64,000 nucleotides of DNA from Halomonas sp. JB37. GTDB taxonomy: Bacteria; Pseudomonadota; Gammaproteobacteria; Pseudomonadales; Halomonadaceae. The notes beneath the pieces were generated by a model that was not told where the DNA came from, did not search any database, and worked only from the letters and a program-made list of their open reading frames with translations. Position numbers and translations under genes: made by a program. The DNA is taken from contig NZ_NRGW01000001.1 in the NCBI RefSeq assembly GCF_002332255.1, positions 1,116,001-1,180,000 of the forward strand, read 5' to 3'. This document shows, one piece after another, positions 38,185 through 51,958 of this stretch (position 1 is its first letter; each line of letters begins with the position of its first letter).

Positions 38185-40779
38185 ATGCGTTTTGATAAAT
38201 TTACCGCCAAGCTCCAAAGCTCGATTGCCCAAGCGCAATCGCTTGCCGTTGGCCGCGGCCATAGTCAGCTAGACCCTGCGCATTTGCTGCTTGCCCTGCT
38301 CGACACTAAAGACACCGGTATTAAAGCGCTGATTGAGAAAGCCGAAGGCAATAGCGCGCGTCTGCGCGATGGTTTAGTGCAGCAGCTGGATAATTTGCCG
38401 AAGATAGGGCAGTTTGACGGCGAAGTGCAGCCATCGCGCGATTTCATCAAGCTCTTCAACCTAACGGATCGCGAAGCGCAAAAGCGCGGCGACCAGTTTA
38501 TTGCCAGCGAGCTTGTCCTGCTTGCGGCGCTAGAAATGAATTCACCCCTCACTAAGCTACTCAAAGAAATCGGGATTAATCGTAAAACCCTTGAAGCGGC
38601 GATCAACAGCCTACGTGGCGGTGCTACGGTCGATGATCCGAACGCGGAAGATCAGCGTGAGGCGCTCAATAAGTACACGATGGATCTCACTCAGCGGGCG
38701 CTGGACGGCAAGCTCGACCCTGTCATTGGTCGTGACGATGAAATTCGCCGCACTATCCAAGTATTGCAGCGGCGCACTAAAAACAATCCTGTGCTCATCG
38801 GCGAGCCGGGCGTGGGCAAAACCGCCATTGTCGAAGGGTTGGCGCAGCGTATCGTCAACGGTGAAGTGCCTGAAGGCTTAAAAGATAAGCGCGTGCTGTC
38901 GCTGGATATGGGCTCACTGTTAGCCGGCGCCAAATTCCGCGGAGAATTCGAAGAGCGCCTGAAGTCCGTGCTGAAAGAGCTCTCTCAGGAAGAAGGGCGG
39001 GTCATTCTGTTTATCGATGAGCTGCACACCATGGTCGGCGCTGGCAAAGCGGAAGGCGCGATGGATGCGGGCAATATGCTTAAGCCCGCACTGGCGCGTG
39101 GCGAGCTGCACTGCGTCGGCGCGACCACGCTTGATGAGTACCGTAAGTACATTGAAAAAGATGCCGCATTGGAGCGTCGCTTCCAGAAAGTCTTGGTTGA
39201 TGAGCCTTCGGAAGAAGATACCGTGGCGATTTTGCGTGGCCTAAAGGAACGCTACGAAGTTCACCACGGCGTGGATATTACCGACTCTGCGATCATTGCC
39301 GCGGCTAAACTATCGACACGCTATATCACCGACCGTCAGTTGCCCGATAAAGCTATCGACTTGATCGACGAGGCCGCCTCGCGTATCCGCATGGAGCTGG
39401 ATTCCAAGCCAGAAGCAATGGATCGTCTTGACCGGCGCCTGATCCAGCTCAAAATGGAGCGTGAGGCGCTGAAGAAAGAGACCGATGACGCGTCTAAAAA
39501 GCGCCTCGAAGCCCTCAATAATCAGATTCATGAGTTAGAGCGCGAGTACGCTGACCTGGATGAAATCTGGAAGGCGGAAAAGGCTAGTATTCAAGGTGCC
39601 GCCCAGTTCAAGGCTGAGCTGGAGCAAGTGCGCCTTGACCTTGAACAGGCGCGCCGCCAGGGCGACCTTGGCCGTATGTCTGAAATTCAGTACGGCAAAA
39701 TTCCTGATCTTGAGAAAAAAATTGCTGAAAGCAGTGAGGGCGAAGCCGATACCTCAAGCCATCAGCTGTTGCGCTCTAATGTCACCGAAGAAGAAATTGC
39801 GGAAGTCGTATCGCGCTGGACGGGTATTCCTGTCTCGAAAATGCTCGAAGGTGAGCGCGATAAGCTGCTACGCATGGAAGACGCGCTGCATGAGCGTGTC
39901 ATTGGCCAGGACGAAGCCGTAGAGGCCGTGGCTAATGCCGTGCGTCGCTCTAGGGCCGGGCTTTCGGACCCCAATCGACCCAACGGTTCGTTTTTATTCC
40001 TCGGCCCCACCGGGGTGGGTAAAACCGAACTGTGCAAGTCCCTGGCGAACTTCTTGTTCGATACCGAAGAGGCGATGGTGCGTATCGATATGTCGGAGTT
40101 TATGGAGAAGCACTCCGTGGCTCGTTTAATCGGTGCGCCTCCGGGCTATGTGGGCTATGAAGAAGGCGGCTACTTAACCGAAGCCGTGCGTCGTAAGCCT
40201 TATTCTGTGCTGCTGCTAGATGAGGTGGAAAAAGCGCATCCCGATGTTTTTAATATTTTGCTGCAGGTGTTGGAAGATGGCCGTTTAACCGATGGCCAGG
40301 GTCGTACGGTGGACTTTCGCAATACCGTGATTGTCATGACGTCCAATATGGGGTCGGACATTATTCAGCGTATGGGCGGTGATAATAGCGCTGATCAAGA
40401 GAGTGGCTATGAGTTGATGAAGAACATGGTGATGGAGGTGGTGGGTAATCACTTCCGGCCTGAGTTGATCAATCGTATCGACGAAGTGGTCGTATTTCAT
40501 GCGCTGGGTCAAGAGCAGATTCAGGCCATTGCCGGTATTCAGCTGGAGCGTTTGAAGCTGCGCCTTGCCGAACATGAGTTGAAGCTTGAGATCAGTGACG
40601 ATGCCATGGCTCAGCTAGCGGTGGTGGGTTTTGACCCCGTGTATGGCGCGCGGCCGCTTAAGCGAGCAATTCAGCGGCGTATTGAAAATCCGCTGGCGCA
40701 GGATCTGCTGGCCGGGAAGTTTGCGCCGGGCGATACCATTCATATCACGGCGGAAGACGGCAAGCTGGTGTTTGTCTAA
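38185..40779 (+). CDS. clpB: Disaggregase chaperone ClpB
   Basis: 864-residue Hsp100 chaperone that resolves protein aggregates with DnaK. Domains in order: N domain (1 to about 145), NBD1 with Walker A GEPGVGKT (206-213), a long ClpB-type middle coiled coil (about 405-525), and NBD2 with Walker [10 protein letters not shown] (607-615) and Walker [11 protein letters not shown]. The length and full middle domain separate it from ClpV at the left end of the window. ATG 38185 follows AGGAGG. The heat-shock promoter upstream explains its regulation; a terminator follows. Confidence 0.98.
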   Translation: MRFDKFTAKLQSSIAQAQSLAVGRGHSQLDPAHLLLALLDTKDTGIKALIEKAEGNSARLRDGLVQQLDNLPKIGQFDGEVQPSRDFIKLFNLTDREAQKRGDQFIASELVLLAALEMNSPLTKLLKEIGINRKTLEAAINSLRGGATVDDPNAEDQREALNKYTMDLTQRALDGKLDPVIGRDDEIRRTIQVLQRRTKNNPVLIGEPGVGKTAIVEGLAQRIVNGEVPEGLKDKRVLSLDMGSLLAGAKFRGEFEERLKSVLKELSQEEGRVILFIDELHTMVGAGKAEGAMDAGNMLKPALARGELHCVGATTLDEYRKYIEKDAALERRFQKVLVDEPSEEDTVAILRGLKERYEVHHGVDITDSAIIAAAKLSTRYITDRQLPDKAIDLIDEAASRIRMELDSKPEAMDRLDRRLIQLKMEREALKKETDDASKKRLEALNNQIHELEREYADLDEIWKAEKASIQGAAQFKAELEQVRLDLEQARRQGDLGRMSEIQYGKIPDLEKKIAESSEGEADTSSHQLLRSNVTEEEIAEVVSRWTGIPVSKMLEGERDKLLRMEDALHERVIGQDEAVEAVANAVRRSRAGLSDPNRPNGSFLFLGPTGVGKTELCKSLANFLFDTEEAMVRIDMSEFMEKHSVARLIGAPPGYVGYEEGGYLTEAVRRKPYSVLLLDEVEKAHPDVFNILLQVLEDGRLTDGQGRTVDFRNTVIVMTSNMGSDIIQRMGGDNSADQESGYELMKNMVMEVVGNHFRPELINRIDEVVVFHALGQEQIQAIAGIQLERLKLRLAEHELKLEISDDAMAQLAVVGFDPVYGARPLKRAIQRRIENPLAQDLLAGKFAPGDTIHITAEDGKLVFV

Positions 40780-40815
40780 CGTTAAATGCCGCTACTTGCG
40801 CGCAATTGAGTAAGC

Positions 40816-40851
40816 AAAAAGCCCCTTCAGCATTGCTGGCGGGGCTTTTTT
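40816..40851 (+). terminator. Terminator of clpB
   Basis: AAAAAGCCCC (40816-40825) pairs with GGGGCTTTTT (40841-40850), with an inner CAGC/GCTG stem, followed by T. Confidence 0.9.
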
Positions 40852-40894
40852 AATGGCTTGGGGCGATGTTTGTTGCGTTTGACCTGATCGGAGG

Positions 40895-40924
40895 TTGACA
40901 CGCTGAGGGTGCTAATGGAATCTT
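40895..40924 (+). promoter_or_regulatory. Possible promoter of ilvIH
   Basis: A perfect TTGACA (40895-40900) with a weak -10 (AATCTT or GAATCT) 17-18 bases downstream. The transcript would carry a ~330-base leader. Confidence 0.4.
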
Positions 40925-40929
40925 ATCGG

Positions 40930-41257
40930 TTCCTGATTTGCGGGCGCGGACTTAACGGGCAACCCCTCATCCCCGCGCGATGGGTAGGCAAAAGCCTTTA
41001 CCCGCCGAAGGACTTCCGGGTTCGAGCTAACCGCTCGGCCTGGCCAACGCCCCAACGCGGCAAACCGCCGTGCAAGAGAAACGCTGATTTATGTTGCCAT
41101 TCAGCAGCGTTTCCGATGAGAGTGCAGGCCCTAACCGGGCCACATGCCAGGGTTTGGCATCAGGTGCCGGCATTGGCCGGCAGCGGCATACCGCCGCACT
41201 CGACACCGTGCCCATGTGGGTACGGCTCGCACTCGAGACCTCCAGGGGAGAAATACA
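40930..41257 (+). promoter_or_regulatory. Hairpin-rich 5' leader of ilvIH
   Basis: The gap of more than 400 bases before ilvI has no supported gene. Hairpins seen: GGGTAGGC AAAA GCCTTTACCC (about 40983-41004); GAAACGCTG/CAGCGTTTC (about 41080-41113); ATGCCA/TGGCAT (41144-41160); GCCGGC/GCCGGC (41166-41181); GCGG/CCGC (41183-41194); GTGCCC/GGGTAC (41208-41223). No T-run follows and no leader peptide rich in Leu, Ile or Val was found, so a classic attenuator is unlikely. A structured regulatory RNA, for example like the ilvB-OMG class of marine gammaproteobacteria, is possible but not shown. Confidence 0.5.
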
Positions 41258-42982
41258 GTGGAACTGCTTTCCGGCGCAGATATGATCGCCCGCTTCTTGC
41301 AAGATGAGGGCATCGAACACATTTATGGTTACCCCGGCGGTGCAGCGCTGCATATTTATGATGCGCTATTCCGTCAGGACAAGGTGAAGCACATTTTAGT
41401 GCGTCATGAACAAGCGGCCACTCACGCCGCCGATGGCTACGCTCGTGCCTCGGGTAAGCCCGGCTGCGTGCTGGTCACGTCAGGCCCTGGGGCGACCAAT
41501 GCCGTGACTGGCATTGCCACCGCCTATATGGACTCAATCCCTATGGTGGTGCTGTGTGGCCAGGTTGCCAGCCACCTGATTGGTGAAGATGCTTTTCAGG
41601 AAACGGATATTGTCGGGGTAACGCGCCCGATCGTGAAGCATAGCTTCTCGATTCGCCATCCTTCTGAAATCCCGGAAGTGCTTAAAAAAGCATTTTATTT
41701 AGCCGCCACGGGCCGTCCTGGCCCTGTTGTGGTTGATATCCCCAAAGATATGACCGCACCGACCGAGCGCTATGAGTATATCTACCCTAAAAAGGTCAAG
41801 ATGCGCTCGTACAACCCCGTCACGCGTGGCCATACTGGGCAGATCAAAAAAGCCGTGGAGCTAATGCTCAAGGCCAAGCGCCCGGTGTTTTATACCGGCG
41901 GTGGTGTTGTAACCGGCAAAGCCAGCGAAGGCTTGACTGATCTGGTTAAGCAGCTGGGTTATCCGATTACTACGACGCTGATGGGTATCGGTTCGTACCC
42001 CCAGAGTGATAAGCAGTGTTTGGGCTGGCTGGGTATGCACGGTTCGTATGAGTCCAATATGGCCATGCACCATGCCGACCTGATCATTGCCATCGGCGCG
42101 CGTTTTGATGATCGTGTGACCAACAGCACATCAAAGTTCTGCCCGACAGCCAAAATTATTCACGTTGACGTTGATCCAAGCTCTATCTCTAAAACGGTGC
42201 GTGCCGATGTGCCCATCGTTGGGCCTGCGCTTAGTGTTATCAATGAGATGATTAGCCTGGTGCAAGGGCAGAAAATTGCTCACCCAGAGGCGCTTACCGA
42301 GTGGTGGCAAAAAATTGATGGCTGGCGTGCCGATCGTGTTGGCAAGCTTTATGAGCCTTCAAAGCCCGGCGAGGCGCTTAAGCCCCAGGAAGTCGTTGAG
42401 GCCCTCTGCCGCGTTACGCGGGGCGAGGCTTATGTGACGACGGACGTTGGTCAGCACCAGATGTTTGCAGCCCAGTATTACAAGTTTGATAAACCTAACC
42501 GGCTGATTACCTCGGGCGGATTAGGCACTATGGGCTTTGGTTTTCCTGCCGCCATGGGGATCAAGCAGAATTTTCCGGAAAGCGATGTCGTCTGCGTGAC
42601 GGGTGAGGGCAGTTTTCAGATGATGATGCAGGAGCTCTCAACCTGTAAGCAGTATGGTGTGGGCGTTAAGATCGTCAATCTGAATAATGCGTCGCTTGGC
42701 ATGGTGCGCCAGTGGCAGGATTTGAACTACAAATCTCGCCACGCACACTCCTATATGGAGTCGCTCCCCGATTTTCATATGCTGATTGAAGCGTATGGGT
42801 TTACGGCGATTACGGTGACCACGATTGCAGAGCTCGAGCCCGCGCTAGAGCGTGCATTTGCTGACAAACATGAGCTAGTGTTCCTTGACGTGAAGGTCGA
42901 CCCTTTTGAGCACGTCTATCCGATGCAGGTGCCGTTAGGCGCTATGCGCGACATGCTGCTGTCTAAAACGGAGCGTACCTGA
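41258..42982 (+). CDS. ilvI: Acetolactate synthase large subunit
   Basis: 574-residue thiamine-diphosphate enzyme, first common step of valine, leucine and isoleucine synthesis. The N-terminal GYPGGAALHIYDAL and the glutamate-bearing VRHEQAATHAADGYARA, the FAD-binding middle domain and the C-terminal ThDP motif (VTGEGSFQMMMQEL, with NLNNASLGMVRQWQ) are all present. The start is GTG 41258 after AGGGGAG, giving exactly the E. coli IlvI length; a longer in-frame start at 41144 lies in the structured leader. The stop overlaps ilvH by one base (TGATG). Confidence 0.96.
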   Translation: MELLSGADMIARFLQDEGIEHIYGYPGGAALHIYDALFRQDKVKHILVRHEQAATHAADGYARASGKPGCVLVTSGPGATNAVTGIATAYMDSIPMVVLCGQVASHLIGEDAFQETDIVGVTRPIVKHSFSIRHPSEIPEVLKKAFYLAATGRPGPVVVDIPKDMTAPTERYEYIYPKKVKMRSYNPVTRGHTGQIKKAVELMLKAKRPVFYTGGGVVTGKASEGLTDLVKQLGYPITTTLMGIGSYPQSDKQCLGWLGMHGSYESNMAMHHADLIIAIGARFDDRVTNSTSKFCPTAKIIHVDVDPSSISKTVRADVPIVGPALSVINEMISLVQGQKIAHPEALTEWWQKIDGWRADRVGKLYEPSKPGEALKPQEVVEALCRVTRGEAYVTTDVGQHQMFAAQYYKFDKPNRLITSGGLGTMGFGFPAAMGIKQNFPESDVVCVTGEGSFQMMMQELSTCKQYGVGVKIVNLNNASLGMVRQWQDLNYKSRHAHSYMESLPDFHMLIEAYGFTAITVTTIAELEPALERAFADKHELVFLDVKVDPFEHVYPMQVPLGAMRDMLLSKTERT

Positions 42983-43473
42983 TGCGTCATATCATCTCGA
43001 TTCTGATGGAGAACGAGCCGGGTGCGCTGTCACGTGTGGTCGGGTTGTTCTCCCAGCGTAATTTCAACATTGAAACGCTTAACGTGGCGCCAACGGAAGA
43101 TCCCTCACTTTCGCGCTTAACGGTTACGACCATAGGCGATGACCGGGTGGTTGAGCAGATCACTAAGCATCTTAATAAGCTGATTGATGTGGTGAAATTG
43201 GTGGACCTTACTGAAGGCAACCACATTGAGCGTGAGCTGATGCTGGTGAAAGTGAAAGCGCTGGGAGCAGCACGCGATGAGGTAAAGCGTACAGTGGATA
43301 TTTTCCGCGCGCAGATCGTCGACGTTACGCCCAGTCTGTATACCGTGCAGATTACGGGCGATGCGGGCAAGCTTGATGCGTTCCTGCAGGCAATGGCGCC
43401 CGTGGGTATTCTCGAAGTTGCGCGTACCGGCGTTTCGGGCATCGCCCGCGGTGACAAGGTTTTGTCGCTCTAA
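42982..43473 (+). CDS. ilvH: Acetolactate synthase small (regulatory) subunit
   Basis: 163-residue regulatory subunit that gives valine feedback control to IlvI. The N-terminal ACT domain reads RHIISILMENEPGALSRVVG, followed by NFNIETLNVAPTEDPSLSR; the C-terminal domain ends GVSGIARGDKVL. Length equals E. coli IlvH. It is translationally coupled to ilvI. ilvC does not follow; a terminator and pssA come next. Confidence 0.97.
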   Translation: MRHIISILMENEPGALSRVVGLFSQRNFNIETLNVAPTEDPSLSRLTVTTIGDDRVVEQITKHLNKLIDVVKLVDLTEGNHIERELMLVKVKALGAARDEVKRTVDIFRAQIVDVTPSLYTVQITGDAGKLDAFLQAMAPVGILEVARTGVSGIARGDKVLSL

Positions 43474-43501
43474 GGGTCAATAGTGCGATAAGCAAGCAAA
43501 G

Positions 43502-43540
43502 AACGCCGCTGCCATGATTTACATGGGGCGGCGTTTTTTT
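43502..43540 (+). terminator. Terminator of ilvIH
   Basis: AACGCCGC (43502-43509) / GCGGCGTT (43528-43535), with inner CCATG/CATGG, then a T-run. Confidence 0.88.
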
Positions 43541-43654
43541 ATGGGCGGCTTTTGCGCTTCTGTTTGCCTGTGCCTAGCTGCAATTGGCTGGCTGAGTGCC
43601 ATTCACCGTGTAGAATGAATGCCAACACTGTTCCCGTGACTTCACTTTTAATGG

Positions 43655-44578
43655 ATGAAACCTATGACACAGGACGCTCGCGATCAACAGCACCCAGGCT
43701 CAAGTGAGCCAGCCGCAGGACTAGGCAAGGAGAGTTCAGAACTGGATCAATCCGGCCCGGCACAGCCTGGCGCTGACGAACATTCAGAAGTCGGCGGTAA
43801 TGAAGATCTGGCCGCCGCATTTCTACGTGAAACAGAGGTGGTTGAAGAGGCGGTAGAAGACGGCAAGAAGATTCGCCGTAAAGGTATCTATTTACTACCC
43901 AACCTATTTACCACTTCGGCACTGTTTGCTGGTTTCTTTGCCGTGGTTGCTGGTATTAATGGAGAGTTTGCCTCGGCCGCCGTGGCGATTTTTATTGCGA
44001 TGGTGCTAGATGGTTTGGATGGCCGTGTTGCACGAATGACTAATACGCAGAGCGAGTTTGGGGCTGAGTACGATAGCCTGGCAGATATGATTTCGTTCGG
44101 CATGGCGCCTGCATTGGTCGCCTTTACTTGGATTCTGCAAGACATTGGTAAAACTGGCTGGGTAGTCGCTTTCCTTTATGTTGCCTGCGCTGCGCTGCGC
44201 CTTGCGCGCTTTAATGTCCAAATTGGCAGTGTCGATAAAAAATGGTTTATCGGCTTGCCAAGCCCGTCCGCCGCAGCGTTAGTCGCCGCGAGTGTTTGGA
44301 CCTTCCATAGCTTTGACGCCGATGCGTTTGGTTTCAAGCTGCTGATGCTGGTCGTTGTAGCCGCCGCCGGCGTGTTAATGGTAAGCAATATTCGCTATTA
44401 CAGCTTTAAAGAGTTTGATGTACGTAAGCCGGTGCCTTTTGTGGTGCTGTTAGCCATCGTACTAGCCTTTGTGCTGATCTCGGTCGAGCCGTCAGTAATG
44501 CTGCTATTGCTGTTTGGTACCTACGTAGCTTCAGGGCCTGTTTTAGCCGTTATGCGCAAAGCAAAATCCAAGAGCTAA
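43655..44578 (+). CDS. pssA: Phosphatidylserine synthase (CDP-diacylglycerol-serine transferase)
   Basis: 307-residue integral membrane enzyme that makes phosphatidylserine, the precursor of phosphatidylethanolamine. It carries the CDP-alcohol phosphotransferase motif: DGLDGRVARMTN, then EFGAEYDSLAD (about 118-143). Several hydrophobic helices follow to the C terminus. The first 70 residues are acidic and Gln/Ser-rich, a variable extension. Two starts, 43655 and 43664, are possible; neither has a strong ribosome site. The ilv-pssA order resembles that of pseudomonads, here without ilvC between. Confidence 0.92.
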   Translation: MKPMTQDARDQQHPGSSEPAAGLGKESSELDQSGPAQPGADEHSEVGGNEDLAAAFLRETEVVEEAVEDGKKIRRKGIYLLPNLFTTSALFAGFFAVVAGINGEFASAAVAIFIAMVLDGLDGRVARMTNTQSEFGAEYDSLADMISFGMAPALVAFTWILQDIGKTGWVVAFLYVACAALRLARFNVQIGSVDKKWFIGLPSPSAAALVAASVWTFHSFDADAFGFKLLMLVVVAAAGVLMVSNIRYYSFKEFDVRKPVPFVVLLAIVLAFVLISVEPSVMLLLLFGTYVASGPVLAVMRKAKSKS

Positions 44579-44625
44579 ACCGGTCAGTCAGTTTTTATAC
44601 TTATTTTCACAATAGCCCTTGCCAA

Positions 44626-44664
44626 CCCGGCAGCGAGTCCGTAAAGTACGCATCCGCTGCCGGG
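44626..44664. repeat. 10-bp inverted repeat upstream of the rRNA promoter
   Basis: CCCGGCAGCG (44626-44635) pairs perfectly with CGCTGCCGGG (44655-44664) around a 19-base loop. No T-run follows. It lies between pssA and the rrn promoter. Confidence 0.7.
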
Positions 44665-44776
44665 GACGCCTAGCGTTACCAGCGGTGGATGAAGGTGAAA
44701 ACCTTCGGTTTGTCAGCAGGTTAGCGTTTTCAGGTCATCGAAAAATGTTTCCCGAATCGGCCCCAGAAATTGCCGA

Positions 44777-44804
44777 TTGACAAACACTCGGAAGTGCGTA
44801 GAAT
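44777..44804 (+). promoter_or_regulatory. rRNA operon promoter
   Basis: TTGACA (44777-44782), 16-base spacer, TAGAAT (44799-44804), followed by a GC-containing discriminator. The remaining leader to 45086 holds boxA and a long hairpin built around TTGGTGA/TCACCAA (44923-44940), which is probably boxB or a processing stem. Confidence 0.85.
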
Positions 44805-44874
44805 ACGCCTTCCTCGCTGAGGCCAAACAGTTCAACGGTTGGCCCGCTATCACAACACGATAGCCACAGCGAAA

Positions 44875-44886
44875 CGCTCTTTAACA
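44875..44886 (+). promoter_or_regulatory. boxA antitermination site in the rRNA leader
   Basis: CGCTCTTTAACA, nearly identical to the E. coli rrn boxA. Confidence 0.85.
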
Positions 44887-45086
44887 ATTTGATCAGGTAA
44901 TTCATGTGGGCGCTTGCTGATGTTGGTGACAAATCACCAAATATCAAGGCAAGCGACTCAAGCAATAAGGTTTTAAAGGCATTGCCTTTTTAATCTGTTT
45001 TGAATGAATTCGTTTGAACCTTGAGCCAAGTTTGATTCGCTTTTGTGTTTTCCTCGGAAGACACGAGTAAGGATCACAATGATTGT

Positions 45087-46619
<1,533 letters not shown>

Positions 46620-46680
46620 AACGATGCGTCACAGTTAGTAAGCGTCCACAATGAATTACCTGATCAAAATGCTGTTGATG

Positions 46681-46724
46681 AGCAGTGATAAGCCAGCCGC
46701 CTCCGGCGTTGTCTTATCACTGCT
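46681..46724 (+). other. Spacer hairpin before boxA
   Basis: AGCAGTGATAAG (46681-46692) and CTTATCACTGCT (46713-46724) form a 12-bp stem in the 16S-23S spacer. It is a likely boxB-like or processing structure. The spacer (46620-46864) contains no tRNA gene. Confidence 0.7.
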
Positions 46725-46733
46725 TATAGCAGT

Positions 46734-46745
46734 CGCTCTTTAACA
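46734..46745 (+). promoter_or_regulatory. boxA antitermination site in the 16S-23S spacer
   Basis: CGCTCTTTAACA, the same sequence as in the leader. Confidence 0.85.
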
Positions 46746-46864
46746 ATGTATATCATGCTGACAAGAACACACCGCAAGGTGGGTTCTTAAATTGTGATAC
46801 GTTTTATACGTATCCGGCAAATGAACGTTATCATTGCGAGACACCAGACTCCTTCGGGTTATAG

Positions 46865-49762
<2,898 letters not shown>

Positions 49763-49871
49763 ATAACACCCAAGGGGTTTGGTCGCAGTGATAACGTTAA
49801 GATGTTAACGCATCAAAAAGCCGGATACGCGCAAGAAAAAACGATCACATCAGCATGATATACAGCCAGTT

Positions 49872-49991
49872 ACGCCTGACGACCATAGCACGCGTGAACC
49901 ACCTGATCCCTTGCCGAACTCAGAAGTGAAACCGCTTAGCGCCGATGGTAGTGTGGGGTCTCCCCATGCGAGAGTAGGTCATCGTCAGGCA
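49872..49991 (+). rRNA. rrf: 5S ribosomal RNA
   Basis: About 120 bases. Terminal helix GCCTGACG / CGTCAGGC; internal TGCCGAACTCAGAAGTGAAA and GCGCCGATGGTAGTGTGGGG match 5S rRNA. The ends are accurate to one or two bases. Confidence 0.95.
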
Positions 49992-50000
49992 CTTATACGA

Positions 50001-50038
50001 AAAATCCCCCAGGGCACATGCCCCGGGGGATTTTTTTT
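50001..50038 (+). terminator. Terminator of the rRNA operon
   Basis: AAAATCCCCC and GGGGGATTTT form a long stem with an inner GGGC/GCCC, followed by eight T. Confidence 0.92.
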
Positions 50039-50071
50039 GCGTCTTTTTTAGTTTGCGAGAAAAACAGTCGA

Positions 50072-50094
50072 TAAAAAAGGCGGCTTGCGCCGCC
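50072..50094 (-). terminator. Terminator of hisC (minus strand)
   Basis: On the minus strand GGCGGC, loop GCAA, GCCGCC, then six T. It lies about 27 bases past the hisC stop. Confidence 0.85.
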
Positions 50095-50120
50095 CAGGTA
50101 AAGGTTTACAAATTAAAGCG

Positions 50121-51182
50121 TTACGCGCAGATCGTCTGGAACGCCTCAATCAAACTATCCATTTCATCATCGGTGCCGATGCTAATCCGTAAGAAGTTGT
50201 TGAGTTCGGGGGTATTAAAGTGACGCACCAAAATGCCGCGCTCGCGTAGGCCTGCGTACAGCTGAGCACCTGCAAAGCTAGGATGCTGGGCAAGCACAAA
50301 GTTAGCTTTCGATGGCAACACTTCAAATCCTAGTGCTTCAAGGCGCTGGCGAGTACGCTCTCGCGTGGTGATGACATATTCGCGACATGCCTCGAAGTGC
50401 TCGGTGTCTTTTAGGGCAGCGATGCCGACAACGCTGGCTAAACTGTCTACGGGGAACGAGTTGAAGGAGTCTTTTACTCGCTCGAGGCCGTCGATCAACT
50501 CCTCTGAGCCCACCGCATAGCCTAAACGTAAGCCCGCCAAGCTGCGAGATTTAGAAAATGTCCCTGTGACTAGCAAGTTAGGATAGCGATTAACCAGCGT
50601 CACAGCGCTCTCAGCGCCGAAATCGACGTACGCTTCATCAATGAGTACCACTCGGTCTGTCACGCGCTTAAGCAGTGCCTCAATCGTCTCTAGAGAGTGC
50701 GCATGGCCAGTCGGCGCATTAGGGTTGGCGAAAATAACGCCGCCGCGCTCTGTGTTTGCCGCAAGCGCTTCTATATCGACTTCCCAGTTCGCCGTGAGCG
50801 GATGCTTGCGCAGCTCTATACGGTAAAGGTTGGCATACACAGGATAGAAGCTATACGTGATGGCCGGTACGTCAAGTGGTGCTTGATGGCAAAAGAAAGC
50901 CTGAAAGGCAAACGCGAGGACCTCATCAGAGCCATTGCCAACAAACACCTGGCTACTTGTTACCTGAAAATTCTCCGCCAGCGCTTCGCGAAGATCGGCA
51001 GAGGTTGGGTCAGGGTAGAGGCGGAGATGGTCGGTAGCGTAATGACGCAGTGCTTCACCAACGCCGGGTGCCGGCGGGTAAGGATTTTCATTGGTATTGA
51101 GCTTCACCAGCTGCTCGCGTGGTTGCTCGCCGGGCACGTAAGGCGTAAGTTCGCGAACGGCCGGACTCCAGTATTGGCTCAT
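50121..51182 (-). CDS. hisC: Histidinol-phosphate aminotransferase
   Basis: 353-residue PLP enzyme of histidine synthesis. It shows the N-terminal KLNTNENPYPP, the GNGSDEVLAFAFQAF cofactor region, FANPNAPTGH, LIDEAYVDF and the Schiff-base Lys in GTFSKSRSLAGLRLGY. It is separate from the other his genes of the window (hisBHAF at 56414-59229) and sits alone beside the rRNA operon, ending in its own terminator. ATG 51182 has AGGT eight bases upstream. Confidence 0.96.
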   Translation of the reverse strand: MSQYWSPAVRELTPYVPGEQPREQLVKLNTNENPYPPAPGVGEALRHYATDHLRLYPDPTSADLREALAENFQVTSSQVFVGNGSDEVLAFAFQAFFCHQAPLDVPAITYSFYPVYANLYRIELRKHPLTANWEVDIEALAANTERGGVIFANPNAPTGHAHSLETIEALLKRVTDRVVLIDEAYVDFGAESAVTLVNRYPNLLVTGTFSKSRSLAGLRLGYAVGSEELIDGLERVKDSFNSFPVDSLASVVGIAALKDTEHFEACREYVITTRERTRQRLEALGFEVLPSKANFVLAQHPSFAGAQLYAGLRERGILVRHFNTPELNNFLRISIGTDDEMDSLIEAFQTICA

Positions 51183-51349
51183 GACGGTGACCTGATTATC
51201 CTAGCGAAGGTATGACATGGTCGCCTGAAGACTAACGAAGCGCAAGCATTCGCATCGCTAGGGGTGTGCGTCGCACCTTGTAGCAGTTATGCTGTCACAA
51301 GTGCGCGTAAATAAATGTGATGTCCAACACGAGATTAAGGAGACACTCT

Positions 51350-51796
51350 ATGCAACTCAGGAGTTTGCTAGCCGGTTCGGCTATGTTGGCACTGCTGGCT
51401 GGCTGTGCGAGCGGCCAAATGGAGCAGCAGCAGGAAGAGGCTGCTACCTCGCAGGCTAACTACAAGGGCTCACTGCCTTGCCGTAACTGCGACGGTATTG
51501 ACCTGGATGTCACGATGGTCGGTGAAGAAATGAGCGCCGCTGAAGAACGCACGTTCACGTTGAACGCGACTTATCGTAACCATCCCCAAACACCGCCGGA
51601 TGAAAACTACGCCGGAAACTGGGAAGTACTGACAGGCACGCCGTCTGATCCAGATGCTACCGTTTACGAGCTAACGCCAAATGGCGAAGGCCAGATTTAC
51701 TACTTCATGCGCATTGATGAGCGCACGTTGGAGTTGATCGATCCTGAGCGTCGCCGTTTTGAAAATGGTGAGATGCTGCAGCTAACGCGTCAGTAA
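51350..51796 (+). CDS. NlpE-like copper/stress lipoprotein
   Basis: 148-residue lipoprotein. The signal peptide ends in LLAGC (about 17-21). The domain YKGSLPCRNCDGIDLDVTM matches the NlpE N-terminal domain with its CxxC. It lacks the C-terminal half of E. coli NlpE, so it is a single-domain member, often annotated as copper resistance protein. NlpE senses envelope stress and lipoprotein traffic in E. coli; here the role is inferred. ATG 51350 follows AAGGAGA. A terminator follows. Confidence 0.82.
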   Translation: MQLRSLLAGSAMLALLAGCASGQMEQQQEEAATSQANYKGSLPCRNCDGIDLDVTMVGEEMSAAEERTFTLNATYRNHPQTPPDENYAGNWEVLTGTPSDPDATVYELTPNGEGQIYYFMRIDERTLELIDPERRRFENGEMLQLTRQ

Positions 51797-51812
51797 TGCG
51801 TTAATCAGTAGT

Positions 51813-51841
51813 ACAAAAGGCGGCCGATGGCCGCCTTTTGT
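51813..51841 (+). terminator. Terminator after the NlpE-like gene
   Basis: ACAAAAGGCGGCC (51813-51825), loop GAT, GGCCGCCTTTTGT (51829-51841): a 13-bp perfect stem with T in the descending arm. Confidence 0.85.
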
Positions 51842-51958
51842 ATATATATCTGTTGGCTCAATCAAGCGCTGTTAAATAAAGATTAGTTTGAAAAGAATGG
51901 GTCGGATGTTATGGCCTAGAAGCGACTCAGACATAGCAACCATGGGAGCGTAATCTCA

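Noticed and set aside
40867..40893. Short frame MFVAFDLIGG as an ilv leader peptide
   Set aside because: It precedes the likely promoter, is not enriched in Leu/Ile/Val and has no attenuator terminator after it.
40909..41307. 132-codon frame across the ilvI leader
   Set aside because: It overlaps the structured leader and the ilvI start in another frame, and its composition (Arg/Pro/Ser) looks non-coding.
46620..46864. tRNA-Ile or tRNA-Ala in the rRNA spacer
   Set aside because: No T-loop GGTTCGA-type sequence or acceptor pairing was found.
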